DNA of 52,129 nt, from NCBI GenBank assembly GCA_027575805.1, contig JANBPU010000113.1, positions 1 through 52,129 of the forward strand, read 5' to 3'. This DNA is from Mycoemilia scoparia. Taxonomy: Eukaryota; Kickxellomycota; Kickxellomycetes; Kickxellales; Kickxellaceae. Shown one piece after another: positions 43,224 to 52,129 of the stretch; position 1 is the stretch's first letter; each line of letters starts with the position of its first letter. The notes under the pieces were generated by a model. The model searched no databases. It was not told the origin of the DNA and saw only the letters and a list, made by a program, of their open reading frames with translations. A program made the position numbers and the translations under genes.

Positions 43224-43409
43224 ATGATGATGAACGCCATGCATTATTCAACATACATGGCTAAAATAATAAAGGATGCTGGCGATCAAAAGCTGAAGAG
43301 GCAAAGAAAAGAGAAAGAAGAGAGGATCTTTGGCCGCAAAGCAAGGGTAGGTAGTGCATGCTCGGCAATCTCCTCATCTAAAAGCGTTCCAGAATATTTC
43401 TTAGGATAG
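43224..43409 (+). CDS. doubtful short ORF, Lys/Arg/Glu-rich
   Basis: 61 codons with ATG start; the central part (KDAGDQKLKRQRKEKEERIF) is charged and protein-like, and a GTAGGT donor-like motif follows FGRKAR. The opposite strand has an equally plausible frame (DEEIAEHALPTLALRPKIL), so at most one is real. No family is recognised. Confidence 0.15.
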   Translation: MMMNAMHYSTYMAKIIKDAGDQKLKRQRKEKEERIFGRKARVGSACSAISSSKSVPEYFLG

Positions 43410-44305
43410 TAGCTAATAATTGACTTTTGTAGAGGTTTTCTGGTAGTTAGCTGTAGCACAGTAAGTAAGATATATATATACATATATAAAAGATGTGTAG
43501 GCCATTTGTTTGTGGTATTGCTGTTGTTGCGCCGAAATACGGACATTTCCGCCAAAGCCAGATAATATGCAAGATTTGAGCACAAACAGCCATTTTTAGG
43601 CTCTAAGGTTGAATTACGACTATCTATGCGCTCAGTGCAGCTCACCTTTGTGTAAACGATCGTTGCCTAACCACATACATTGTCTCCATAAATATTGTAG
43701 TCTTGCCTGGAAATTTCGTAGCCCCACTCTTACACATGCACAGGCCAGCAGCGAAAGGAAGAGACAAGCACCCGTGTAGATTCTCGGGATAGTTGAATGG
43801 TGTTTACCGTGCAAAAATACATGTCTTGACGCTGCTTTGTATGACCCGTTTCTGACCGCCAGGTGAGTCTATTGTGGCAAAGATACCACTTGCATGAGAG
43901 GGCTGCGTAGACATATGCTGAGACTGATTGTGGATACTGCAGTTGTTTATGGCACATACAGATCGGCAGGACCCCCATGAATCGTGGTTCAGATTTGAGG
44001 CTTTGTCTTGTTTATCTGTCTTTGGCACATCCATCGTGTCAGGCTTTCACCGCCAGAGACTTTTGGTTGGCCGGGATGGCTATGCATAATGCATACAGGC
44101 AAAATCGTGACGCCCTTTGAGGCGTTGATCCAATAGACCGAAAAGCCTGGTCGCAAAGTCACCTGTAACTAAATGGGACACTGTCAGTGGCCGCGATATC
44201 GACCCAATACTCTGTTTGGATATGGGCCCTCGAATCACTATGAATTCAATGGCTAGTAAAAAGAAAAGCGGCTATAGTCTTAACCAAATATCTATATGGA
44301 TCATA

Positions 44306-44375
44306 AGGGTAGTTATTTTTGAAGGGTGGCCATTTACTAACAAATGGGTGGCCACCCTTCAAAAGCAATCACCCA
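44306..44375 (+). mobile_element. family A MITE, copy 7: 70-bp near-perfect hairpin
   Basis: The shortest copy, flanked by TA. Its two arms, AGTTATTTTTGAAGGGTGGC and the complement of GGTGGCCACCCTTCAAAAGC, pair almost completely, leaving only a few unpaired central bases. It is probably an internally deleted derivative and shows the minimal structure that still carries both ends. Confidence 0.85.
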
Positions 44376-45694
44376 TATCTCTCAGTTTGACATTGAGACA
44401 GCAACAGAAAGAACTACCAACGATGACATTATTGTTGTCATAGTGCTGCTTGCCCGTCTGGTGCCGCCTCACATATGTCGGAAGCATGTCCATCAAGTCT
44501 CTGACTGGAAGTAGGCAATCTTGAACCTTTGATGTGGCTTATCGTCAATAAATGTGGGGTGAGTGGCCACAGCCTCCGCCACTGGTCATTGTCGCTTGAC
44601 CAATCGCCATTCGCACCCATCTTCAATCCCATTTCTATGAGCCAACAATAATGAACTTTATATTATAGCTTTCATACAAGATAAAGAAGCAGCAGCGACA
44701 GTGCGTCCACGCACATCCACACATTCAGTATATTAGGAAGAGCAGGGATGTTAGACGAATAGTCATCAAGGGAGAGCCAGTCAGCAGTAAGTCATTACAA
44801 AAGGAGTTCGGAAAACTTTTCAAAATTTGTTTGTGTGGCAGGGCTTTCTTGCCATGACGCTCTTCCTTTCCTCCTGGCCAGATGAAAGTGATATCGCTTG
44901 CTTGGTGGTTGCTCAGTCAGCAGTGGTGTGGGACTTGTTTGTGTGGGCTTAGTGTGGTGTTCTTTGCGTATGCTACCCAAACAAACCAGGCTATTTTTCT
45001 CGCCTTCAGGTATATGCATGTATTATATGGACACAGCTGCTTGGATAGAAGTGCATTCGCTCGTTCTCAGTGGTGGTCTCAGAGTCTGTCTCTCCTAATA
45101 GACAGCTCGACCATCTTCAATATGCACGATCTCTGCTGCTCTTTGTGCGTGTATTTGTGTTGCTGTTCAATTTTAGCCAGTGTTCTTATTTCTAAACTGT
45201 CATCTGCCTGCCGTGCGTTGGTCTTCCCACCCACCCAGAAAAGCCATTAATTGTTCTTTTCTATTCCCTTTGGCATATACCCTTTCTTTATGCTCTCTTA
45301 ATATTATTCCCTCTTACTACGACTATTGTTATTACTATTATTTGCTACTACTGCCATCGATATTCTTGTCTGCTTATGCTCCCGTGCCTCTAAACATAAA
45401 AAGCATATTTGCTCGCTTATTCCTATTTATTAAGACATCATAGTTCCTTTATTGCTTTTCTGTTACAATTCCCGGCTTTCTCTCCACTTCCTCTTTCTCC
45501 ATTCAGATTTGTTAGTGTTTTCTGCTATTACTGAGGCACATATAATATTTTTCTATCCCTTCCTCTTCTCCATTCATTACTTCTACTGCTAGTAACCGAG
45601 CAACACAAATAGTTTCGGACCAATAGTTTTTCGGCAATTTAACCATATTATTATAACACAAGCGCACACACATATATATACACACAAGCCAATA

Positions 45695-48454
45695 ATGGGA
45701 AACAGCTCCGGGAAATTAGACTCGGAGGAACAAGGACTTCACCTAGGCCAATTTGCGCTTCTGCGCTGTATTGGGCGAGGGTCCTTTGGCAAGGTGCGTA
45801 TTGTAGAACACAAATCCACAAAGAAGCAATATGCCCTGAAATACATAAACAAAGATGAGTGCATTCGGATGCGTGCTCTGGACCACATTCTGAGGGAGCG
45901 TGAGTTGCTGGTCGACCTCGAAAACCCCTTTATTGTCAACCTGCGGTATGCCTTCCAGGACGACTACAACATGTTTATGGTACTCGACTTGATGACTGGT
46001 GGTGATTTACGCTACCATCTGACACGCCGTCGGTTTACTGAGCCAGAGGTGCGGTTGTGGATAGCTGAGCTGGCCCAAGCCCTATATTATCTGCATCAAT
46101 GTGGTATTGTCCATAGAGATGTAAAGCCCGACAATGTTTTGATGGATGCTGAAGGGCATGTCGCGCTCACTGACTTTAACATTGCCACACGAATCATCAA
46201 TAACCAAAAGCATTACTCTGCGGCCGGAACATCAGGGTACATGGCACCGGAGCTCCTGCGTGGCCAGGGATATACATATTCTGCAGACTGGTGGTCTCTG
46301 GGCATATTGATGTTCGAGTGCCTGTATGGACGCCGACCATTCTCGCAAAGAAACAAGGCAGCTCGTGAAGAATCGAGATTTGGTCCACTGGTATTCCCTC
46401 AGTCTGATACATGGATAAGCAATGATGGTATGGACATGATCAAGAGATTCCTTGAGATCCCGGTTGAATCCCGGCTTGGCTGTGATTCGAAGGGATTTGA
46501 TGGTATTCTCAACCATAGATTGTTTGCAAACATTGACTGGGACAAGCTTATGCGTCGAGAAATTGCACCCGTTTTCTTACCAAATGCAAAGGCCTCCAAC
46601 TTTGATAATACCTATGATCTTGAAGAGCTGCTTTTAGAACAGGATCCTCTTGAAGTTCGGCCGCGAAGGAAGCACAAGCCTGGTCATAAATTGAGTCCTG
46701 AGAAGGAAAGAATTGAGCGTGAATTCTTGACGTTCGACTATTTAGAATTTGAAAGGTTCCGTGGCTATGGTGCAGCTGCTGGAGAGGACAAGCCTGGCTC
46801 ATCGTCGTCTATGGCTGGTGCTGCTATAGCATCAACAGGGCCAAGTCCCAGACCATCCGAAGGCCCAAATTCCAATTTTACCAAACGAAAGATGACTGGA
46901 GGTGTCCCACTTCATCAACAGCAACAGTGGGATCACAAAGACCCGGCTGCAGTGCTGGCCGAGCAAAGACCAAACCCTGGCGGTGGCAGCAATGCAAGCA
47001 GTGCAAATAACACTAATATCAGTGGCAATGCATCAGCAAACACAAAAGGCCCACCACGTGCACTTAGTGATGCATCACCAACTCACAACCAACCACCATT
47101 TAATAGTGCGGGCAACAACAGCAGCAGCATCACCAATAACCAGAAAAATATCGCACAAATCCAAAACGTATCATCTTCATCAGGCGCAACCATTCCGCAG
47201 TCATCATCATCATATATAACAGGAAACAAGGCACCGCCGATATCATTGCCACCAGTCCCAGTTGCTGCTTACCACCACCACCACCACAACGGCTTTATAT
47301 CACCACCACAGCCAGCTCTGTTCCTTCCCGACCGTCCACAGCGGTACAACCAAAGTGGGGGCGTGTCAAGTGGTATCAAGCCAATAGATCATATGGCCTG
47401 GGACATGGTTAGTAGTGAACAACAAGATCTTGCCAAACGCTTATCCCGGGCTTCTAACAGAAACCGGTCTCCATCGCTGCGTGGGCTCAACGGCTCCACA
47501 CATTCAGATAACAGCAAAGAAGGTGGATTGCTGACTGCTAGTGAGAAACGAAAAAGTTTGATTCGTAGACAGCGTAGTTTTGGTGAAATATATTTGCCAT
47601 CACCGATAGATGAAATATCGCCTGTTACAGATGGAAGCTCAAGTGCAGCGAATACCCCAAGCGGTGGTGGCGGTGCACATTCACAAAAGAGTGCTGTTGG
47701 TGCGGGAGCTTCAAGACCACCACAGCAGCATCCATTTTCAAATTCACATATTCACCATGGTGCCGGAAGAGGAGGATCATTGACTCAGCCTACAACCCCG
47801 GTCAGTGGTAGTCATGATTTCAGGATATCAGACAACATTATCAGTAATATAGATAGCGCCACATTAGCTGCTGCTGCTGGGAGACAGGAGACGATTCGTA
47901 CTGCACCACAAAGCGCAGGGCTAGACTACAACACCACCAGCCACACAAAACAGTACCAAGGATATCAATTTGCAGATGACGGAGGTGTAAATATTTTATT
48001 GCCGCAGACTTCAGCAGCAATATCAGAATCAGACCAGCAACCAGAGGGCGGAGGGGCTCTTAACCGGAAATTTAGAATTGCGGATTGCGAAAATATTCCA
48101 CCACAAGATATTAACAGATCGCCGTCGTATTTGCATACTCCGGCAGCCAATATTGCAAAAATTCGCCCAGCTTCACCACCATTGTCTCAACAGCAACAGC
48201 AGGGAGAGGCAAGGCCTGTGTTTATTCCAACGACAACAACAGAAAGATCATCAGATATAAAGAGTCCTCAATCAGCCGGTGGTCCAGCATCCGAGATTGC
48301 TCCTACAAGAAAAGGATATGGTGGGGATGGAGGAGAGGCTGGGGGTGAAGGGCCGGATCTAATGCTTTACAAGTCATTCCCAGATTTACCACCATCTCAG
48401 GCTATTGATCCTGCAGTAGTTGCAACAACATTGCAACCGCAGCAACCATTATAA
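45695..48454 (+). CDS. AGC-family protein kinase, STK32/YANK type
   Basis: Intronless, 919 aa. MGNSS at the start is an N-myristoylation signal (Gly2 exposed after Met removal). The kinase domain covers about 20-275: glycine loop GRGSFGKV (27-34), Lys49 in YALKYI, catalytic HRDVKPDN (140-147), and DFNIA at 160-164. DFN instead of DFG is diagnostic of the STK32 (YANK) branch of AGC kinases, and the metal-binding Asp is retained, so activity is expected. An AGC tail follows, with a hydrophobic-motif-like FLTFDYLEF near 344-352 whose phosphosite is a fixed Asp, then a basic PRRKHKPGHK patch. Residues 360-919 are low complexity (Ser, Gln, Asn, Pro, His), much longer than in animal STK32. Likely a membrane-tethered signalling kinase; fungal substrates are unknown to me. 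Confidence 0.9.
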   Translation: MGNSSGKLDSEEQGLHLGQFALLRCIGRGSFGKVRIVEHKSTKKQYALKYINKDECIRMRALDHILRERELLVDLENPFIVNLRYAFQDDYNMFMVLDLMTGGDLRYHLTRRRFTEPEVRLWIAELAQALYYLHQCGIVHRDVKPDNVLMDAEGHVALTDFNIATRIINNQKHYSAAGTSGYMAPELLRGQGYTYSADWWSLGILMFECLYGRRPFSQRNKAAREESRFGPLVFPQSDTWISNDGMDMIKRFLEIPVESRLGCDSKGFDGILNHRLFANIDWDKLMRREIAPVFLPNAKASNFDNTYDLEELLLEQDPLEVRPRRKHKPGHKLSPEKERIEREFLTFDYLEFERFRGYGAAAGEDKPGSSSSMAGAAIASTGPSPRPSEGPNSNFTKRKMTGGVPLHQQQQWDHKDPAAVLAEQRPNPGGGSNASSANNTNISGNASANTKGPPRALSDASPTHNQPPFNSAGNNSSSITNNQKNIAQIQNVSSSSGATIPQSSSSYITGNKAPPISLPPVPVAAYHHHHHNGFISPPQPALFLPDRPQRYNQSGGVSSGIKPIDHMAWDMVSSEQQDLAKRLSRASNRNRSPSLRGLNGSTHSDNSKEGGLLTASEKRKSLIRRQRSFGEIYLPSPIDEISPVTDGSSSAANTPSGGGGAHSQKSAVGAGASRPPQQHPFSNSHIHHGAGRGGSLTQPTTPVSGSHDFRISDNIISNIDSATLAAAAGRQETIRTAPQSAGLDYNTTSHTKQYQGYQFADDGGVNILLPQTSAAISESDQQPEGGGALNRKFRIADCENIPPQDINRSPSYLHTPAANIAKIRPASPPLSQQQQQGEARPVFIPTTTTERSSDIKSPQSAGGPASEIAPTRKGYGGDGGEAGGEGPDLMLYKSFPDLPPSQAIDPAVVATTLQPQQPL

Positions 48455-48630
48455 AAGAAGCTTTACCTTCTCAATGTCATGCAAAGATACACACACATGC
48501 ACACGCACACACATATATATTATATACATTTGGTAATGTTTTATAATAATAATATTAATATTAATACCCATTTTTGGATACTTTTAATAATAATAAAGTA
48601 CAATCACATAAACAATTCAGTTTTATAAAA

Positions 48631-48729
48631 TGAGTGGTTATTTTTGAAGGGCTAGTTGCTCATTTGACTGTGGTTGCCCTTTTAATCATTTGCACCCACC
48701 AAAATTTACCCTTTAAAAATTATTGCCCA
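48631..48729 (+). mobile_element. family A MITE, copy 8
   Basis: About 99 bp in the kinase 3' flank: GGTTATTTTTGAAGGGC at the left and CCCTTTAAAAATTATTGCCC at the right, with TA after the right end and AA where the left TA should be. The interior includes CATTTGACTGTGGTTGCCC. Confidence 0.7.
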
Positions 48730-48997
48730 TACTGAAGAACATGCCTGGCTATTAAAGCCAAATTGACAACAAATATAAAGAAACATTACCCTTACTATAC
48801 TGTTTAAGTCATGTTTCTAGTAACCTATACAACTTCTTATATTCTATAAACCCTATAAATTTTTCTACAAGTTTATACTAAACTTATATTACTGATAATT
48901 GACTTCCTTTAAATTTTACTGACTTTATTAAATAAACCTATACTTTTACTTTTAAATTCATTACTAAATTTACAGTGAAACTTAACTAAAGATACCA

Positions 48998-49204
48998 ATG
49001 TTTTTTGAATCCTCTATCAAAAAGCCTTTATCCCTTTCCAAATCTTCAGGTTATGTAACCAATGCAGAACCAATTAAGATTAAACCAAAAGTGCTTGTTG
49101 GTATGCTAACTGCATGGCATTTTAATAATGTCATGGACTATCACTTGTGGGTTCAGGGCTCCCATATTGAATTTGCCATCACAATTAGCTGTGTCAATCT
49201 TTGA
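48998..49204 (+). CDS. short ORF after an LTR-like leader, overlapping the right element
   Basis: 68 aa from an ATG that follows an AT-rich leader with a TATA-like CCCTATAAATTT at 48850-48861, similar in layout to units A and B at 25-26 kb. Residues 1-29 lie outside the duplicated element; residues 30-68 (from PKVLVGML through FNNVMDYHLWVQG) lie inside it and run antisense to the 3' flank of the 388-aa gene. The left copy has the same frame with one stop and several substitutions, and ends at the same codon. It could be the start of a Gag-like ORF belonging to another retroelement. Function unknown. Confidence 0.35.
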   Translation: MFFESSIKKPLSLSKSSGYVTNAEPIKIKPKVLVGMLTAWHFNNVMDYHLWVQGSHIEFAITISCVNL

Positions 49205-51390
49205 AAAGATTTCATGTTTAAAAAAAAGAAATAAAAAGAAAAAAAACCACTACTTGTGGTCTACATATATCTAAACAAGTTTTGCCTGAAAGACAAAACA
49301 AACTAAAAAGCCAAACTATCCATTTTGATTCAGCCTTTATAAAAATGTACCTTTATAAGCTTTTGAAGTATAGAATAATTTTTCATTGTTTGGAAAACTA
49401 TATAAATATAGTTTTAATGATTCTAGAATTCAGTTGTTGCTTTTTGGTACATTTTGATTCCAATGAGACTATAAATAGTAGCCTCAATATGAAATCTAGG
49501 GCTGAAGGATAGAATGTGAAGGTGATAAGCCCAATCAGCTCAAGAAAGATGTTGGAATAGGTGTTGGAAAAGACTTGCTACCAAAATTGGATATGATGTA
49601 TGCCCATTTCTGGTGATATTGATAGGATCCATATTGGGAATGTCTACAGGCACTATCTCCATATGGGTTGCAGATGCTACCCCAGAGATGTTGGCAGTTG
49701 GATTGGATGGTGATTTCTTAGCAGACTCATAGTCCTCTAAGGAGATTGGATCTCCAATTCTATAAGCTGGAACTGACAAGGGATTACAGCCCCTAATAGT
49801 TTTTACTATCTTGTAAAAAACTTCTGGGACAGCCTCCATCTCTGTCATATTGGCTTCTCTGTTTTGAACATAATCTATGTCCAGCATCCCACAAATATTA
49901 TGATGTCTCAGTAATAGGCCACCATAGTGATGGTCTTGCTCTACTTCAACCTTTTCAAGGAAGTAAAGGAGTTGGCTTGGCACATTACCATCCTTTGAAA
50001 ATAGATGGAAAAATACACGATAGCCATTTCCAAACAGATCCTTGGCTAGGAAGTCAATGAGCTTTTCCAAGATGGTATGAAGTAGGATGTCAAACAGAAT
50101 TATTCTGCTCAGACACATGCTGTAGTAGTACTCTTTCCAGTCCAGCTGCTGTATTGGGATGGCTGTGATATCTCTTGAGGGTGACCAGTGTGAATAATAA
50201 CCAGCACTGGCTAGTTCCCTGACTGTCCTGTCAATCCTCAGATTCAGGCTATCCACTTGACCTGCATTGTTTTCTGTATTTGACAAATACAGAAACCTTT
50301 TGATCTGGGGTGTTTCTTTAACATGTGTGTCTATCTCCTCATCTAGTTCTGCTTGTTCTATTAAAGTAGGAGCAGCATTTGAAAGACGCTGCTGTACATA
50401 ATTACTAGCCCAAATAAGCTCTTCAACTATAAAACCTGTCACTTCATCCAAATAATCCCAATCTACCGAGGAGTTGCTATCATTTTCCAAAAGAGGCAGA
50501 AATATATGATCACAAATTTGGCTTAGCTTTTCAGCAATATAGCCAACCCTGTGGTCCAAGTGAGTAGCAAACCATCTATCGTTGTGGCCATTTTCTGAAA
50601 GTCCCTGGTATATGCCAGGATTACTATCCACAAATAACTCCACGAGATCTGAAGTTTGTTCAAACGCATCTGTGTATTCCTGTGATTGCTGGTTTGATTC
50701 GCTCATGGTTGCAGTTTATTCTGTTAATGATATAAATTGTGCACTTCACAGTATTAGTTATCGATATTTTGAATTAAAGATAGTTGGAAACTAGTCAGTC
50801 TTGCAATGTGCTTACCTTGGCTTTTTGTTAAAGGAGCTTGGCTGTTTGTAGAAAAAGTAGTGGTAAGGAAGCTTTGGAATGTGCCTACAACGGACAGTTT
50901 AAATAGCTTCTTGGGAGGACTCATAATCATATTGGAAAATGCCAATTTGGTGTAGACAAAACCAAAGCTCACAAGAAACTCTAGTGAGTTTCATATGAAC
51001 TTCATATGAGCCCGACAACATATGATATGATATTTTTGTATTTAATTGCATAAGCTCAAATACCAAGCCCAAAGCACAGAATCATTGTGTGGCCTTCCAT
51101 CACATTGTTAACCAAATAGATCACATCCTTGGTTACCAGGATCGGCCAAATCATCTACAAAGGAATGACAGAGTAAGCATTAACTCAAAAGTCTCCCAAA
51201 ATCCACATGTCTGTATATTTAGATCTAATATTTAGCACTTCTTTTAAATATCGTCTTTAAATGATACTTTCCAGAAAGGATTTGATATGGTCACAAGCAA
51301 TGCAATTCGACATTATTTCTTTAATCTCAATAGCACATTTTCATATGATTTATTGATTAAACATGCCAGTAAATTTGAAAAGAAGAAACA
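49085..51390 (-). repeat. dispersed 388-aa element, right copy (inverted)
   Basis: Inverted counterpart of 22.4-24.9 kb, about 24 kb of unique sequence away. It includes the 388-aa frame, the 95-bp leader intron (50721-50815 on this strand) and the small upstream frame (start at 50972). On its upstream side it is cut off by a family A MITE pair at 51393. Where copy 1 of the MITE sits in the third relic, this copy has the uninterrupted site (near 51334). Confidence 0.85.
49540..50706 (-). CDS. unrecognised 388-aa protein of a dispersed repeat, copy 2
   Basis: An intact frame. Compared with the copy at 23271-24437 I find three residue changes (Ile to Val in KIEVEQ, Ile to Thr in NGHISYP, Val to Phe in HLVQHLS) plus a few silent changes (for example the Ser2 codon AGT/AGC). 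Two full-length frames without a stop, frameshift or lost splice site mean that the duplication or a gene conversion is recent, or that both are under constraint. Domain content is the same as the first copy: no recognised family. Confidence 0.6.
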   Translation of the reverse strand: MSESNQQSQEYTDAFEQTSDLVELFVDSNPGIYQGLSENGHNDRWFATHLDHRVGYIAEKLSQICDHIFLPLLENDSNSSVDWDYLDEVTGFIVEELIWASNYVQQRLSNAAPTLIEQAELDEEIDTHVKETPQIKRFLYLSNTENNAGQVDSLNLRIDRTVRELASAGYYSHWSPSRDITAIPIQQLDWKEYYYSMCLSRIILFDILLHTILEKLIDFLAKDLFGNGYRVFFHLFSKDGNVPSQLLYFLEKVEVEQDHHYGGLLLRHHNICGMLDIDYVQNREANMTEMEAVPEVFYKIVKTIRGCNPLSVPAYRIGDPISLEDYESAKKSPSNPTANISGVASATHMEIVPVDIPNMDPINITRNGHTSYPILVASLFQHLFQHLS

Positions 51391-51392
51391 TA

Positions 51393-51510
51393 TGGGCAAT
51401 AGTTTTTGAAAGGTGACTCTTGGAGGCCACCAATGATTATAGATGCAGCCACAGTCAAACGAATGTCCACTTTTACTATTAAACACTCACTCTTCAAAAA
51501 CAATTACTCA
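51393..51510 (+). mobile_element. family A MITE, copy 9
   Basis: 118 bp with ends GGGCAATAGTTTTTGAAAGGTG and CTCTTCAAAAACAATTACTC next to TA. The interior includes AATGATTATAGATGCAGCC and TTTTACTATTAAACA, close to copy 2. It directly precedes copy 10. Confidence 0.8.
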
Positions 51511-51512
51511 TA

Positions 51513-51627
51513 TGGGTAATAATTTTTGAAGGGTGACCATGTGCTAATAGACCATGATCACTCATTTGGCTGGGACTGCCCCTATAATTTTTGGCCACTA
51601 AAGTCACCCTTCAAAAATTATGATCCA
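51513..51627 (+). mobile_element. family A MITE, copy 10, sharing a TA with copy 9
   Basis: 115 bp with almost consensus ends (GGGTAATAATTTTTGAAGGG and CCCTTCAAAAATTATGATCC). The TA at 51511-51512 is the right flank of copy 9 and the left flank of this one, so one element inserted into the terminal TA of the other. Confidence 0.85.
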
Positions 51628-51944
51628 TATTGAAAATATTATAGTAAATATTGGCTATGGCATAACACAATTATTGAATTGCTATCTTTATTATTTAAAA
51701 TGAATAACTATAGTATATATAAAAAGTACTACAACAAAAAATGAAAGCAAAGATAATACAGCCACACTTTTGAATGTATGTGCTGGCTTGAAAAAGAGAA
51801 AATATATTCAAAATGTCATATATTTATTCAATAATTTAATTTTTTATATAGTGTTTGTTTATACCAATAATGTTATTTATCTCACAAGTATCAATAATAG
51901 CAGGGACTTACTTCACAACATCATGCACATTATGACCTTGCTAA

Positions 51945-52127
51945 TTAAGCTACAGATAATGCTTCATGTAAAGCACTCAATACCTTACCAATTACACTGA
52001 TATCTAAATAAATCTTCTGGTTCCTAACAACTAGGCATTGATTGAATGCTTCCTTGTGATCCCTGATACACTCAATGTGGTGGTTTTCCTGACCACAGCA
52101 AACTGTGTTCATAAAGCTAAAGTAGTT
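51945..52127 (-). pseudogene. possible Ty3/gypsy-like reverse-transcriptase remnant, cut by window edge
   Basis: An open minus-strand frame of 60 codons entering from the window edge and ending at TAA. The segment HHIECIRDHKEAFNQCLVVR resembles the helix after the YxDD box of gypsy-type reverse transcriptases (H-I-x-x-I-x-x-x-F-x-x-C), followed by a QKIYLDIS-type strand. The preceding bases would correspond to YxDD but read FMNT, so the catalytic Asp pair is gone. The resemblance is weak and short. The 51630-51944 interval holds nothing else recognisable. Confidence 0.25.
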
Positions 52128-52129
52128 TT

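Larger units (their letters stand above)
39566..45694. promoter_or_regulatory. 6-kb divergent intergenic region between malate synthase and STK32-like kinase
   Basis: The two start codons face away from each other across 6.1 kb. The first few hundred bases hold the malate-synthase promoter, with TATATAC on the minus strand near 39640. The last kilobase is pyrimidine-rich leader of the kinase. Between them are CA/GT, GA, TA, GC and (TTA) microsatellites, one small MITE, and a few doubtful frames (listed separately), but no recognisable gene. A rapidly evolving or multi-exon gene, or a long non-coding RNA, could still hide here. Confidence 0.45.

Noticed and set aside
1..52129. CRISPR arrays, bacterial operons or prophage content
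   Set aside because: No regularly spaced direct repeats were seen, and the genes are intron-containing fungal nuclear genes.

Overview
The window reads as nuclear DNA of a filamentous or early-diverging fungus. The evidence is short spliceosomal introns with GTAAGT-type donors, a Zn2Cys6 regulator, a CDC24-type Rho-GEF with a PB1 tail, a malate synthase ending in a peroxisomal SKL signal, a complex I subunit and a mitochondrial ClpP. ClpP and complex I argue against Saccharomyces-type yeasts. Long, AT-rich, repeat-laden intergenic stretches would suit Mucoromycota or Zoopagomycota, but the sequence alone does not settle the phylum.

Layout. 0-4 kb: decayed repeats, including a broken third copy of a dispersed element and two MITEs. 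4.1-18.5 kb: a gene-dense block with an HSF-like DNA-binding protein (+), NDUFB3-like complex I subunit (+), Zn2Cys6 protein (-), a divergent uridine-kinase-like P-loop protein (-), a giant double nucleoside-diphosphate-kinase-domain protein with a long disordered tail (-) and mitochondrial ClpP (+). 19.5-21.7 kb: a small secreted Cys-rich peptide (-) and an unrecognised 220-aa protein (-). 22.4-26.2 kb: a repeat island with one copy of a 2.3-kb element encoding an unrecognised 388-aa protein, two tandem LTR-like units, a nested solo LTR with perfect target duplication, and tRNA-Pro(AGG). 26.2-30.9 kb: non-coding and MITE-bearing. 31-39.6 kb: CDC24 (+), proteasome alpha-6 (+), malate synthase (-). 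39.6-45.7 kb: a long divergent intergenic region with only doubtful exons. 45.7-48.5 kb: a STK32/YANK-type kinase (+). 48.7-51.4 kb: the second, inverted copy of the 388-aa element. 51.4-52.1 kb: two abutting MITEs and a possible reverse-transcriptase remnant.

The genes are ordinary unlinked housekeeping and signalling loci; no operon-like or metabolic cluster is evident. The unusual content is the mobile fraction: two MITE families flanked by TA (family A, about 70-125 bp, TIR with TTTTTGAAGGGTG; family B, about 135 bp, TIR with GGCAAGATTTC), and the duplicated intron-bearing 388-aa gene. Its two copies are almost identical in the core and diverge outward.

Exon coordinates were worked out by hand from splice motifs and reading-frame continuity. 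Homology calls come from recognised motifs, not searches.
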